Shown: positions 33,217 through 46,318 of the stretch, in pieces | Position numbering within the stretch: the first letter of the stretch is position 1 | How the letters are laid out: each line of letters begins with the position of its first letter | Assembly: GCA_003952965.2 (NCBI GenBank) | Contig: CM025852.1 | Span: 17,685,313 to 17,749,312 of the forward strand | DNA length: 64,000 nucleotides | Source of the DNA: Morella rubra | Lineage: Eukaryota > Streptophyta > Magnoliopsida > Fagales > Myricaceae | Direction: 5' to 3' | The notes under the pieces: generated by a model | Seen by the model: only the letters and a program-made list of their open reading frames with translations | What the model was told of the DNA's origin: nothing | Database searches by the model: none | Translations under genes and position numbers: made by a program

Positions 33217-36200
33217 CTTTTATTCTCTGGAAAGGTAGTGTTAGCCAGTTTGTAAGCAATCACAGCAACACCCCATCAAAAACCCAAAAAAAAAAAAAAA
33301 AACCAGAATGGAAATTGCACATTTCTATACAGTTACGATTATTACTGCAAATCATTAAATGTGAGCAATTCTTGACTTGCATCATTCATTGAACTATGTT
33401 GGCACTTGTGAATTCCTCTAGGAGCCTTTGGACTTGAAAAGATACTTACGCTAATTTTAACTTGAGGCATGCCCTGTGTCCTGTAGTGCACGTCAGTCAA
33501 ATCATATCCTCTCATGTGTTCAAAATAAAAAATAAAAACAATGTATAAAATGCAAAAATAGGAAAATACTTAATGGAAAACCCATTAATTGGAAAAGAGA
33601 TAGGGGGAAATAGCATAAGTGGAGGCACGTCGTGAAAATCCTGTAATGTCCTGGCCCCGCCCCTAACCCGACACATTTGTGCATCAATAAAAGTGGGGAG
33701 CGATTCACCTCCCATTCAATTTCCCCATTTCCACCAATTTATGGTCAACGTTCACCCACATCACTAAAATGAAATCCAAGGGCTCATACGAACCATCTCA
33801 TTTAATGAAAGATCGGTCAACTCGCACTCAAGTCAAACAACTTAGTGTACTCACTCGCCCATCCGCCTATTCGCTTCCTCCTTTGGAACTAATTTACCCA
33901 AACACTGCAGCCGCTAAACCCAGTCTCTCCCATCGCTACTGCTCTTGATTGTTAAATTGACAATAAAGTTATACAAAAACTCATGTGATGGGTGTTTACA
34001 AATGCTCATTGTGAAGAATATTTGCCTTGAATGAGAGGCGAGTGGCTCCCATAAAAGTGGGGGCTTTCCAAATTGTTGCTATCAGATCCCCCTCACAATT
34101 CCCTGCTTCTCCACTATAATCCCCCTATACCGTTTCTTCTATCTTATTTCTTATTTCCTCTATTTGTTTATTTTCCCCTCGCTTGTCATCTCAATCGTGC
34201 TTTCTCTAGGGTTTCTTTTCGTATTGAATTCACGTTTTTGCCACAAGGAACCAACACAAGAAAATTTCTCCCTTGACCACATGTCGCTGTGGCCCAGGAC
34301 AGCCAACAACTACGGCAAGCCTCTACGTGCATAAATCTCTCTATACATTTATTTACTTCTCCTTCCCTCTTCTAATGTCGACAGATTCTTACATAGCACC
34401 GTAGTTGAGGAATCGTAACTACTCTCGAACTATCAAAGTTCTTCGACAATTTGGGTTTAAGGTATACCTCGTGACTTGTTTTCCTACCTGAGGAAATTTT
34501 GTTATGAAAGTCAAGGATTTTGGTTGGGATTGATATTGGGAAGGTAACTATGGCTGAACCAAGCCAGGCGAAAATTTTGGTTGATTCTGCCAAAACTTTT
34601 TATTTTTTTTTTTTTTTTATAGTTGTTTTGCCTACTTGCCCAACAGCCAGCCCCCTTGGCCCACCCAACCCCAGCCTGCACCTTGCCCAACCCCAGCCTG
34701 GCCCTCCTCTTGGTTTGCCCATCCAGCTCGTGACCTGCCCCACTTCATTCTCACTGATTCCCATGCCTCTCCTCTCATTGCACTACCTCACTTGAATCCT
34801 CCCAAGTCCCTCTCAACTCCTCTGATGCCGGCGACCGGCCCTCTACTCTTGGCTCACTCCCTATCAGCTCATCTCCTCCACCGGCGACCAACCATATTAG
34901 CCAGAAACCGTCGACCACTCTAGCATCTCTCTCTCTCAAGTCTCAGCCTCTCGTTCGCTCTCTTTGGTTCAATCTCTCTCAGCCGCCTGCCGCCCACCAG
35001 CCTATCTCTCTCAACTAACTAGGGTTTGAATTCAATTCTGAGGGTTTGAATTGATTTGTAAATTTTATAGGGTTTGAATGTTAGAAGTATGCCCTAAAAA
35101 CAGTTTTATTTAAAGATGATTATATGATAATTATTTATTTTGTGTTTATCACATATGTTTATTTATTTATGGGTATTGTGTTGTGGCATAAGATGTCACA
35201 CAGTTTTATTGTTAAGTGACATTGTAGAGAAGTCATGCCAATGATTAATGAATCAAAGGCGAGAGTATGACTTTTCGGTTCTTGTTTACTTGTTTTTCTA
35301 GACCAAGGTACATGTTTATGTATATAGGTCTACACTCGTTGTGCCTCTATTAAATAGGATGATGGACTCTGTCATTGAGGTGGTGACCTTAAGCAAACGA
35401 GTGGATGCACTGTAAGAGTATATATGCATTGAACGGATCTAATTGAATATTCGATCACGATGGGAGTTTATGTATCGCACAATCGACTTATGTATCCTTA
35501 GACTGAAAGTTTTTATATGGAATGTTTGTTGTATATTTGCTCTAAGATATTTGGTGATGATCTTTATAGGTCAAATATTCCACAATGTTGGTCTTGTATT
35601 AAATGTTTGTATAATGCTTAATAAGGAATCCACCAATCTCTTAACGAGATAGTATATCATTAAATCTGTATGGGGTTGAACTCTGGAAAATCACGGCAGT
35701 GTAATTATATAAATTGTTTTGGAAACAATTTGGAGTTCAAATTACAGATTGGAATTAAGAATTATATGAGCTAGGATTTAATTGATATTATTCTGATCCT
35801 ATTGCTCATGTGAATATAGAATGTGTGAAGGATAAATAAGTATATATTGTTGGCAAAAGGATTTCACAAATTAATCTCAAAATTCTCGGGGTGAATTGTA
35901 ATATGTTGATGGACATGATTACAATTAGTAGAAGCCCAAAATTCGGAATAAAAGAATAAAGGGAGTTAATGGAAAAAGAGTTTTTTTCATGTGATTCTAC
36001 GGCCGAGATTTGAGATCCCTAAACAATTTACATATCACAGCTAGGGTTTTCATATATAGGATAGCTATGAGATAGTCTAAATAAGTAGAATTAAATGGAC
36101 TAATTGTTAGTTAAGAGTTGGCCATCAAGACTCAAAGAAAACCCTAAGATAGTTGTGAGCGTGAGAGGAAGAGAGAACACTTGAGCTGCTATTGTGGAAT

Positions 36201-37153
36201 CTTAGGATTGTGAGTTCGACAAGAACTGAAGATTAGAATTCTCGGATCTAAAAAGAGAATTGTAAGTTAATTTTCCGCAAACAAACTTTCATTGAATTGA
36301 TTTGTTAGGGCTTGAATTGAATTGTAAACTTGTGAATTTGTTATGATATTTCTTGAATTGATTTGTTAGGCTTATGAACTATGTCTTGCTTTTGATCAAA
36401 TTCCATTTAAGTCTTACGAGTGTTATTAAGTGTTTGATAATCAAGTCTTACAGGTATTTGATCAAAGTGTTATTATGTTGTGTGGGAAGCATTAAGGATC
36501 AATGTACGTATTGAAAACAATAGTATTCAGATATTGAGTGTCTTGTGTCTTGTATTTCTTTTTAGCTATTTTTATCATTATGATCCCAATCTTGGAACGT
36601 GACTTTTCTAATCATTACTTGAGTTTTCATGTACTTTAGGGGAGCAGTTTCCAAGGCTATGTACTTACATCTGTTGATAAAAAGAAAAATATTAGAAAGC
36701 ATTCACTTTTCCATGACCTCTCTGTCTCTAGTTGTCTACTTTCTTGAAAACCCTATATCAGAATGTCATGTCTTGAACTAAATTTTGAACTTGTGAATTT
36801 GTTACGATATTTCTTGAATTGAATTGTGAATTTTTAGGGTTTGAATTGATTTGTTAGGGCTTGAATTGAATTGTGAAGGCAGTGGAAGTGAATGTGGTAG
36901 TGATTTGATTTCTTATTCCCATATTTCTTATATGAACACTGCATATGTAGTATGGTCATTGAGAACGAAGCCATTTTGCAATGTTTTCAGAAGATGCAGA
37001 CTTGTAGGATCCAATTTTCACCTCTCAGTCTCAGCAAAAAGTAAATGTGTATTTCAATATTTTTATATTTTTCAGTGTTTAAATTTGATATTTTAACTTT
37101 AAGACACTTTTTTCATTATATTAAATAAAAATAAAGATTTGCAATATGTAGGG
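33217..37153. other. Low-copy X sequence in arm B, with solo LTR
   Basis: Reverse complement of 12789-16794. In this orientation the leader-like tract reads on the plus strand (34073-34276, telo-box AGGGTTT at 34208-34214), followed by the proline-rich frame at 34520-34795 and a CTCTCT tract near 34927. The frame at 36851-37096 is the copy of 12862-13095. No recognised host gene. Confidence 0.55.
35079..36291 (+). mobile_element. Solo Copia-type LTR in arm B
   Basis: Starts TGTTAGAAGTATGCCC and ends CAAACTTTCA, with TTGAA on both sides (35074-35078 and 36292-36296). This is the cleanest case for the duplication and shows that the missing bases in arm A are a secondary loss. Length is 1213 bp, shorter than in A and C through scattered small deletions. 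Confidence 0.92.
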
Positions 37154-37364
37154 AAATGTAGTGCAAACTGTGACCCAGCGTATGGTGAGAGGTAACCAAC
37201 CGCACTATGTGAAGATAGTGCCATAGCTCGTCACACACACACACAGAGGGAAGGGAAGAAACTTAAAGCACGGGTCACTAATTGGTGTGAGACGGTGTGC
37301 ACTTAGGGAGACGAGATGAGAGTCGGATAGAGGAGAAATGATAAATGAATTAATTCTTTTTTCT
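37154..37364. other. Spacer between arms B and C
   Basis: About 210 bp with no match elsewhere in the window, including the sequence left of arm A. It holds a CA dinucleotide run (about 37230-37244) and no ORF. From about 37320 it shows weak resemblance to 12750-12790, so the exact start of arm C is uncertain by some tens of bases. It contains no sequence that I recognise as a sequencing adapter. Confidence 0.6.
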
Positions 37365-37384
37365 ACCGTATTGCAAAAAATTTT

Positions 37385-37657
37385 TTATTTAATATAATGA
37401 AAAAAGTGTCTTAAAGTAAAATATGAAATTATCGAAAAATAAATCATTAAAATTGAAATGACAATTACTTTTTGACTGAGAGAGAGGTGAAAATTGGATC
37501 CTACAAGTCTGCATCTTCTAAAAACGTTACAAAATGGCTTCGTTCTCAATGACCATACTACATATGCAGTGTTCATATAAGAAATATGGGAATAAGAAAT
37601 CAAATCACTACCACATTCACTTCCACTGCCTTCACAATTCAATTCAAGCCCTAACAA
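37385..37657 (-). other. Unassigned reading frame in arm C
   Basis: Third copy of the LGLELNCEGSGSE frame (see 12862-13095), here with a different C-terminal end because of an indel. No family recognised. Confidence 0.2.
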
Positions 37658-38203
37658 ATCAATTCAAACCCTAACAAATTCACAATTCAATTCAACAAAT
37701 TCACAAGTTCAATTTAGTTCAAAGATGACATTCTGATATAGGGTTTTCAAGAAAGTAGACAACTAGAGACAGAGAGGTCATGGAAAAGTGAATGCTTTCT
37801 AATATTTTTCTTTTTATCAACAGATGTAAGTACATAGCCTTGGAAACTGCTCCCCTAAAGTACATGAAAACTCAAGTAATGATTAGAAAAGTCACGTTCC
37901 AAGATTGGGATCATAATGATAAAAATAGCCTAAAAAAGAAATACAAGACACAAGACACTCAATATCTGAATACTATTGTTTTCAATACGTACATTGATCC
38001 TTAATGCTTCCCACACAACATAATAACACTTTGATCAAATACCTGTAAGACTTGATTATCAAACACTTAATAACACTCGTAAGACTTAAATGGAATTTGA
38101 TCAAAAGCAAGACATAGTTCATAAGCCTAACAAATCAATTCAAGAAATATCATAACAATTCACAAGTTTACAATTCAATTCAAGCCCTAACAAATCAATT
38201 CAA

Positions 38204-39455
38204 TGAAAGTTTGTTTGCGGAAAATTAAACTTACAAATTCTCTTTTTAGATCCGAGAATTCTTCGATAATCTTCAGGTTCTTGTCGAACTCACAATCCTG
38301 AGATTCACAAATAGCAGCTCAAGTTTGCCTCTTCCTCTCCACGCTCACAACTATCTTAGGGTTTTCTTTGAGTCTTGATGGCCAACTCTTAAACTAACAA
38401 TTAGTCCATTTAATTATCTTAAGACTATCTCATAGCTATCCTTATATATGAAAACCCTAGCTGTGATATGCGTGGGATCGTTAGGGATCTCAAATCTCGG
38501 CCGTAGGATTACATGAAAAAACTCTTTTTCCATTAACTCCCTTATATTCTTTTATTCCGAATTTTGGGCTTCTACTAATTGTAATCAAGTCCATCAACAT
38601 ATTACAATTCACCCCGAGAATTTTGAGATTAATTTGTGAAATCCCTTTTGCCAACAATTATACTTATTTATCCTTCACACACTATATTCCACATGAGCAA
38701 TAGGAACAAATCATATCACCGATTAATCCTAACTCATATAATTCTTAATTCAAATCTGTAACTTGTTGACTATCCAAATTGTTTCTAAAACAATTTATTA
38801 ATTACACTGGCCAGTGATTTTCCAGAGTTCAACCCCATACAGATTTAATGAATATACTATCTCGTTAAGAGATTGGTGGATTCCTTATTAAGCATCTATA
38901 CAAAACTATTTACATACAAGACCCACTTTGTCTGGAATATTTGACCTATAAAGATCATCACCAAATGACTCGTTAGAGCACAAGTATAACAAACAATCCA
39001 TATAAACCTTTCAGGTCTAAGGATACCATAAGTCGATTGTGCCGAATATCATTCTCACCATCGGTGATCACTTCTAGAGATATTCATATTAGATCCCGTT
39101 CAATGCATGTACTACAATGCATCCACTCGTTTGCTTAAGGTCACCACCTCAATGACAGAGTCCATCATCCTATTTAATAGAGGCACAAACGAGTGTAGAC
39201 CTATATACATAAACATGTACCTTGGTCTAGAACAAAACGTCAAGTAAACAAGGAACCAAAAAGTCATACTCTCCGCCTTTGATTCATTAATCATTGGCAT
39301 GACTTTCTACAATGTCACTTAACAATAAAACTGTGTGACATCTTATGCCACAACACAATACCCATAAATAAATAAACATATGTGATAAAACAAAATAAAT
39401 AATTATCATATAATCATCTTTAAATAAAACTGGTTTTTAGGGCATACTTCTAACA
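38204..39455 (-). mobile_element. Solo Copia-type LTR in arm C
   Basis: Same LTR as 13658-14911, with TTCAA intact on both sides (38199-38203 and 39456-39460). Length is 1252 bp. Confidence 0.92.
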
Positions 39456-39460
39456 TTCAA

Positions 39461-41344
39461 ACCCTATAAAATTTACAAATCAATTCAAACCCTCAGAATT
39501 GAATTCAAACCCTAGTTAGTTGAGAGAGATAGGCTGGTGGGCGGCAGGCGGCTGAGAGAGATTGAACCAAAGAGAGCGAACGAGAGGCTGAGACTTGAGA
39601 GAGAGAGATGCTAGAGTGGTCGACGGTTTCTGGCTAATATGGTTGGTCGCCGGTGGAGGAGATGAGCTGATAGGGAGTGAGCCAAGAGTAGAGGGCCGGT
39701 CGCCGGCATCAGAGGAGTTGAGAGGGACTTGGGAGGGATTCAAGTGAGGTAGTGCAATGAGAGGGAGAGGCCATGGGAATCAGTGAGAATGAAGTGGGGG
39801 CAGGTCACGAGCTGGGATGGGCAAACCAAGAGGAGGGCCAGGCTGGGGTTGGGCAAGGGGTGCAGGCTGGGGTTGGGTGGGCCAAGGGGGGGCTGGCTGT
39901 GTTGGGCAAGTAGGCAAAACAACTATAAAAAAAATAAAAAAAAAAATATAGTTTTGGCAGAATCAACCAAAATTTTCGCCTGGCTTGGTTCAGCCATAGT
40001 TACCTTCCCAATATCAATCCCAACCAAAATCCTTGACTTTCATAACAAAATTTCCTCAGGTAGGAAAACAAGTCACGAGGTATACCTTAAACCCAAATTG
40101 TCGAAGAACTTTGATAGTTCGAGAGTAGTTACGATTCCTCAACTACGGTGCTATGTAAGAATCTGTCGACATTAGAAGAGGGAAGGAGAAGTAAATAAAT
40201 GTATAGAGAGATTTATGCACGTAGAGGCTTGCCGTAGTTGTTGGCTGTCCTGGGCCACAGCGACATGTGGTCAAGGGAGAAATTTTCTTGTGTTGGTTCC
40301 TTGTGGCAAAAACGTGAATTCAATACGAAAAGAAACCCTAGAGAAAGCACGATTGAGATGACAAGCGAGGGGAAAATAAACAAATAGAGGAAATAAGAAA
40401 TAAGATAGAAGAAACGGTATAGGGGGATTATAGTGGAGAAGCAGGGAATTGTGAGGGGGATCTGATAGCAACAATTTGGAAAGCCCCCACTTTTATGGGA
40501 GCCACTCGCCTCTCATTCAAGGCAAATATTCTTCACAATGAGCATTTGTAAACACCCATCACATGAGTTTTTGTATAACTTTATTGTCAATTTAACAATC
40601 AAGAGCAGTAGCGATGGGAGAGACTGGGTTTAGCGGCTGCAGTGTTTGGGTAAATTAGTTCCAAAGGAGGAAGCGAATAGGCGGATGGGCGAGTGAGTAC
40701 ACTAAGTTGTTTGACTTGAGTGCGAGTTGACCGATCTTTCATTAAATGAGATGGTTCGTATGAGCCCTTGGATTTCATTTTAGTGATGTGGGTGAACGTT
40801 GACCATAAATTGGTGGAAATGGAGGAAATTGAATGGGAGGTGAATCGCTCCCCACTTTTATTGATGCACAAATGTGTCGGGTTAGGGGCGGGGCCAGGAC
40901 ATTACAGGATTTTCACGACGTGCCTCCACTTATGCTATTTCCCCCTATCTCTTTTCCAATTAATGGGTTTTCCATTAAGTATTTTCCTATTTTTGCATTT
41001 TATACATTTGTTTTTTATTTTTTATTTTGAACACATGAGAGGATATGATTTGACTGACGTGCACTACAGGACACAGGGCATGCCTCAAGTTAAAATTAGC
41101 GTAAGTATCTATTTTCAAGTCCAAAGGCTCCTAGAGGAATTCACAAGTGCCAACATAGTTCAATGAATGATGCAAGTCAAGAATTGCTCACATTTAATGA
41201 TTTGCAGTAATAATCGTAACTGTATAGAAATGTTGCAAATTTCTCCATTCTGGTTTTTTTTTTTTTTTTTTTTTGGGTTTTGATGGGGGTGTTGCTGTGA
41301 TTGCTTACAAACTGGATAACACTACCTTTCCAGAGAATAAAAGT
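39461..41344. other. Low-copy X sequence in arm C, right part
   Basis: Copy of 14912-16794 with the same leader-like tract (40271-40474, telo-box at 40333-40339 on the minus strand), proline-rich region and poly-T run (about 41254-41273). It ends with the chromovirus target site AAAAG (41340-41344). Confidence 0.55.
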
Positions 41345-41499
41345 AATGGGGATATATAATTTAATTGTTTTACATTATTTGGTTGTTATTTATATTTTGA
41401 TAGATTAAGAGTTATTATGTTTTCTTAGGTTTTAGCCCATGGGCTTTTAGGGTTCACTTAGGAACTTTTGTTCTCTATTTAAGGTTTGTGAGAACTTAA

Positions 41500-44400
41500 T
41501 GTGAGACCCCGACCTTACTTCTATCATTGTAAAGAATTATGACTCCCTAAGTTTGTATTGCTCTAATTATTATTATTACTCTAATTTTTGAGAGAGGCAT
41601 GTATGGGGAGATTAATCTAAAGTTATGTCTAGGTGGAATTTTCCCCTAGCGTTTTTATGAGTTTTAAGCTAGGATTTAAATGTTATATTATTTGCAATTG
41701 TTAAATTTGAGTAATTGAGATTAATTAGGCTAATTATTTTAATTAATGGAATATGTCCCTAAGTTACAATATTTGGAAGAATTTATTAGGGCTTTAACCT
41801 TGAAAATGTGTGAGACTTAGAATTTTAAATGGGAAGGCATGATTGGGGTAATTTATATGGTAGCTGAAATAAAAGGAAATAAAAAAAAAAGAAAGAAAGA
41901 AAAGTGAAAGAGGAGGGAAATCACGTGAAGGAGGGAAAGAAAGGGGGGGGGCAGCCTTGTCTTTTCCCCCCAAAGCAATTCACGTCTAACACTCCCCCTC
42001 TCTTGCCGCATTTCTCATTTTTTTTTCCTTACCCAAAAACCGCACCTTTCACTTGCCCTAAAACACCAACCGAGAAGAAGAAGGAGAAGGAAGAAGAAGA
42101 AGAAGAAGAAGAAGAAAAGGAGAAGAAGAAGAGAAGAAGAAGAAGAAAGGAGAGAAGAAGAAGAAGGAGAAAGAGGAGAAAAACAAAGGTAAAAATCCGG
42201 CCCTTGCTATGAAAAAAAAAAAATCTCTGCTGGCCGAAAATAACACTACCCCATCTCTCCTATTTTCTTCTTGTTTTCTTTTGATGGTTGGTTGTTGTTT
42301 TGATGGTAGTTTGTCTAGGTTGTTTTCTCCTTGTGTTCATGGTGTTTAGTGTAGATCTATACATGCTTTCTTTGAAGATAGTTGATCTTGCAAGTATTTA
42401 AGGGTAGTATAGATTTTACATGAAAACATGGGGAAATATGGCTAGATCTGAAATAAGGGTTCAAGAGAAATCGTTTATGTGCTCTAAGTGTTTGATAAAA
42501 GGCCTAAGAGAGGTTGAAATCTATTTTGAGCATGTATGGCCGAATTTATTGGTTTGATGTATTAGGTTTATGCATGTTAGTCTTGTTGAGAACCACCAAG
42601 CCCTAAGTGTTAGATATATGTTCAGATCTGAAAAATATGCAAGAGGATCAATAATGCACCCTAGGTGTTTGATAAAAAGCCCAAAAGATATGGGTAAATG
42701 CAATAGTTTTAGCTTGATGAAGATGGAATCATGATTTTGTTGTAAACTTTGAATTGGAGTTGTAAAAGTGGGAAGAATGTGAGAGAATGGTTGCTGTTAT
42801 GAGATGTTAAATTAGCCTTGGATGTTGGTTGTGACATGAAGAGATTAGGTTTGGAAGGTTGAGAAGATCATTGTTGTTGCTGAAATTTAATCTCTGCAGA
42901 TTTCAAGGCTCGAATTTGGAGTGTGTTCTGATGCACTTGTGCTTATCCCTTGATCTTAAGAGGATCCTAGATCGTAGGCCTAGGAAATAGGAAGATTTTA
43001 AGCCATACCTTGGATGATTCCGATAACTATCGAGTGAGATATGCGTTGTTCAAGGCCCGGACGTCAAGCTGCCAGCAGCCTTGCACGTCCGGAATGTTAG
43101 CTCATTTCGAATACCTTTTGAGGGATCATTTTAAGTCCAAATTTTACGAGGTTGGTCTTGAATTTTAAGTTTAAGGAAGAGGAACATTTTAAGATAAATT
43201 TCGTGTGATTTAGAGGTAAAATGAATGAGTTGTAGTATTTTGAAAATGGAGGGCCGAGCTGGAATCAGCAACAGCGTTGTTGTAGGATTTTCGCCTAATA
43301 AGAAGTGTTTGTGAAAATGTATAGTAAATCCTGCTGTTGTGAATTTTACCCCCAATCTTGACCTATGAAAGCTGAATATTTCAGAATAAATTTCATGTAA
43401 TTTGGAGCCATGATTTTGAAGTTATGAATTTTTAAGTTGGAGACGTCGGGGCTGCCCGCTTGGACGTCCTCAGCAGCTTGTATTTTCGGGTGAAGGTTTT
43501 GAGTAGCAAATGAGCTTCAAATTACTTAGAATTTTGATATGTTATGAAAATTTGTGTAAGGATCAGTTTAGAATCCAATTCTTATGGCTTCGGCATCCTT
43601 AGAATAACATTTGCATTATAGGGTCACCATTGATAAGTCAAACAATATGGGTGGTGATTTTGTATGATGAGTTGTGAATAATTGAGTGACTACTCTATAC
43701 ATTTAGTAAGCCTATGAATAACTTTAGTATGAATCAATTGTAGGCAAGGTGCTGCCATTCGCTCAAGTGGACGAGGTAAGTGGAATTTGTAAGTAGAAAC
43801 TTACGTTTTTCCGAAAACTGGAATGATACACAGCATGAAAAGTATTTATGAATAAGCATATCAAGCATGGCATGACACGAGCATTTGCATGATTTTCTTG
43901 AATGAAAAAGAAATTTTTGTGCAAATGAAAGCATGAGGAGTATTATGATTTCTCATTATCAAGCATGGCATTATCAAGCATGACATGACATGAGCATTTG
44001 CATAAGTTTCTTTGTGCAAATGAAAAATGATAAGTATGTTATCACAAGTCAAGTTAAAGGGCTAAATAAGATGGTCGGTACCGTACCAATAAGATAGGAC
44101 ATCCACTCCGAAGGACGAATGCGAGAAGGATGGATGATTCCTAAGGGGCACCCACTCCGAAGGACGAATGAGAGAAGGATGGGTAGTTCCCGAGGTATGT
44201 GCAATCACACCGAAGGATGCTTGCAAGAAGGTGTGAACCTCTAAGGGTTGAGTCTAGCCATCAGGCCTGGGGCCACAACAAGGGCTAGCTCAAACAAATA
44301 ATGTTCCCAAGGGAAAAAGGGAATAGTTCCGAAAGGAACGCACAACCCTGACTTCAGGGTAAATGGAGCGTGATAAGTAGCCAAATCAAAAGAAAGGTTT

Positions 44401-44990
44401 TCAAGAAAGAAATATTTTCAAGCAAAAAGATCAAGTACATTGTCTCATGCATAAGCAGCATCAATGTACATTCATGATTTATGCAATGCATTATTTATTG
44501 CATATAAACCCTTACTGAGTCTTTCTCACAGTTTTAAATTGTACCATTCCAGACAACATTTCAGGTGGGGAAATCTAGAAGAGGGACCGACGAGAATGTC
44601 CTCTTCCCTTTTTGTTGTTTCATTAAAGGATTAGATATAATTTTTGGAAGAGCCGACATGAGCCTCCGTTGTGTGGTGGTCATGGGTTATTCGGCCTAGT
44701 AAAGTTTAAGGTTTTTAACCGATTGATATTTTGAGACTGTGTTGTAATTACTTCAAGTTATTGATCGAGATGCAAGTGTTAGAAATAGGTTCTAATGTTT
44801 CGTATGCGCGTTAATCGCTAGCGATATAAATTTTTAAAAAAATTTAGGTATTATGATATTTTTCGCTGCAAGAATTCTCTGAATGAGAAATGTTCCACTG
44901 CAAGAATTTAGTAAGTACGCTGGAGTGTTCCTTGTTGGGAATGCTCGCGGCTGTCATTAGCCTCGCTGAGCTAGCGTTCGGGGCGTGACA
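41500..44990 (+). mobile_element. Tekay/Del-like solo LTR in arm C
   Basis: Same insertion as at 16952-20395, CTTAA at 41495-41499 and 44991-44995. Length is about 3.49 kb. GAA-rich tract about 42070-42185; hairpin 43057-43092. Confidence 0.9.
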
Positions 44991-45148
44991 CTTAAATTAT
45001 TTAGACAGAGATTATAAAGTTTATTGGTGGCTGCCTTTTGCACTTAAATGTGTTTTCTCCCTCTCCTTGGCTTTATTCTTCCATTCTTCGCTATTATTTC
45101 TTGATTTCTCTATCTCAGTCCTATTGCTCCACTATATTCCACATCAAA

Positions 45149-45162
45149 TTGCTATTAGAGCC
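45149..45162 (+). other. Primer-binding site, chromovirus copy C
   Basis: TTGCTATTAGAGCC, a two-base variant of the initiator-Met-tRNA complement, immediately inside the 5' LTR. Confidence 0.8.
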
Positions 45163-46318
45163 TAAACTACCTAGTTTCCTTTCTTTTTTCCCATTTCTTT
45201 TGGTTTTTCAACACTGTTCATACCCACAATTTGCTTGTTGATGTGCTTTCGTTTCTTGGTGTTCCTTAGTGTACGGGTTGGTTTCCGAGGCCACACCGGC
45301 CCTCTCAGACTTCGTCAACATTCCCCGGAGCTCCGATCGCCGCTGTTTGGCTATTTTTCCAGCAGTCTAGATCTGTCCCAATTGATTTCGGTGCTTTTCG
45401 CATTCATTTTTCCATATTTGAGTTTGTTTTGAGTTTCTACATGTGTTTTAGTTCTCATAGGTGAAGCCTGTCTCGTGGCGGCAACCACTAGTTTTGGCCA
45501 ATTTCGGCAATTCTGGCCGATTTTCCTTATCCAAGCTGAAATTTCCCAGTTCTAGCTGATATTTCCTGATTCAGGCCGATATTCTCCAATTCAGGCCGAT
45601 ACGTACCTGGTTCCGGATGATACACACTTGGTTCCAGCCAATACCCTGACTTTACGGTCGAAATTCACCTCATGTCGGTCTCTTCTCACAAATTCAGATA
45701 ATTTTTGGTACTTTTGCTCTATTTTTGGCCCCAATTCATAGGGTATAACAACTTCTTCAACCATTTCTCGCCTCCTTGACCCTTTCAACGACTCCTTCGT
45801 CATTGTGTTAACTAGTGATATGAGGTGCACTCAATCCACTTCTTTTTTAGTGAAATAATTACTCTTTTTATAGTTTATTTTGTCTACAAGTTCAACGGGT
45901 CATTTTAACAATTTTGTTTTGTCCATTATGTCCCCTTTAATCCTATAGTCATCCTCATACATTATCTTTACTCGTTTGTTTGTTTTTCTTCAACCCACAC
46001 ATAAAAAAAAAAAACAAAATACGTTAGAGTTCCCTAACCTTTATTCAGTCACTGACCTGTTACCCTGCATGCTTGTTTGCCTTAGTAGTGATTTTGGTGC
46101 ATCGTGTTAGTCCTTGCTTTATTCTTGGAAACTTAGCACTACTTGTTTGCACTATTTGGATTTTGCTAATTCCCAAAACCAAAATTTATTTTTATGCTCC
46201 AGTTCCTATTTTTTCATTCACTTGCATCTATGGTGTATTAATTTCAATTGCATTTTTAGGTTCGTGTTGTATGCAGTTGTGTAGCGGTCGTATAGTCCCT
46301 TGCTCAGTTGACCCAACC

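Larger units (their letters stand above)
25004..37153 (-). repeat. Arm B: inverted copy of arms A and C
   Basis: Arm B is the reverse complement of 12789-24961 over its whole length, ending at TTGCAATATGTAGGG. It contains the inverted chromovirus fragment (25004-33216), Tekay-like solo LTR (29607-33076), low-copy X sequence and Copia-type solo LTR (35079-36291), each with the same target-site duplications. In the region near the centre, arm B agrees with arm C better than arm A does. Confidence 0.95.

Noticed and set aside
37154-37364. tRNA- or snRNA-like gene in the spacer
   Set aside because: No cloverleaf, A/B box pair or conserved snRNA motif found.
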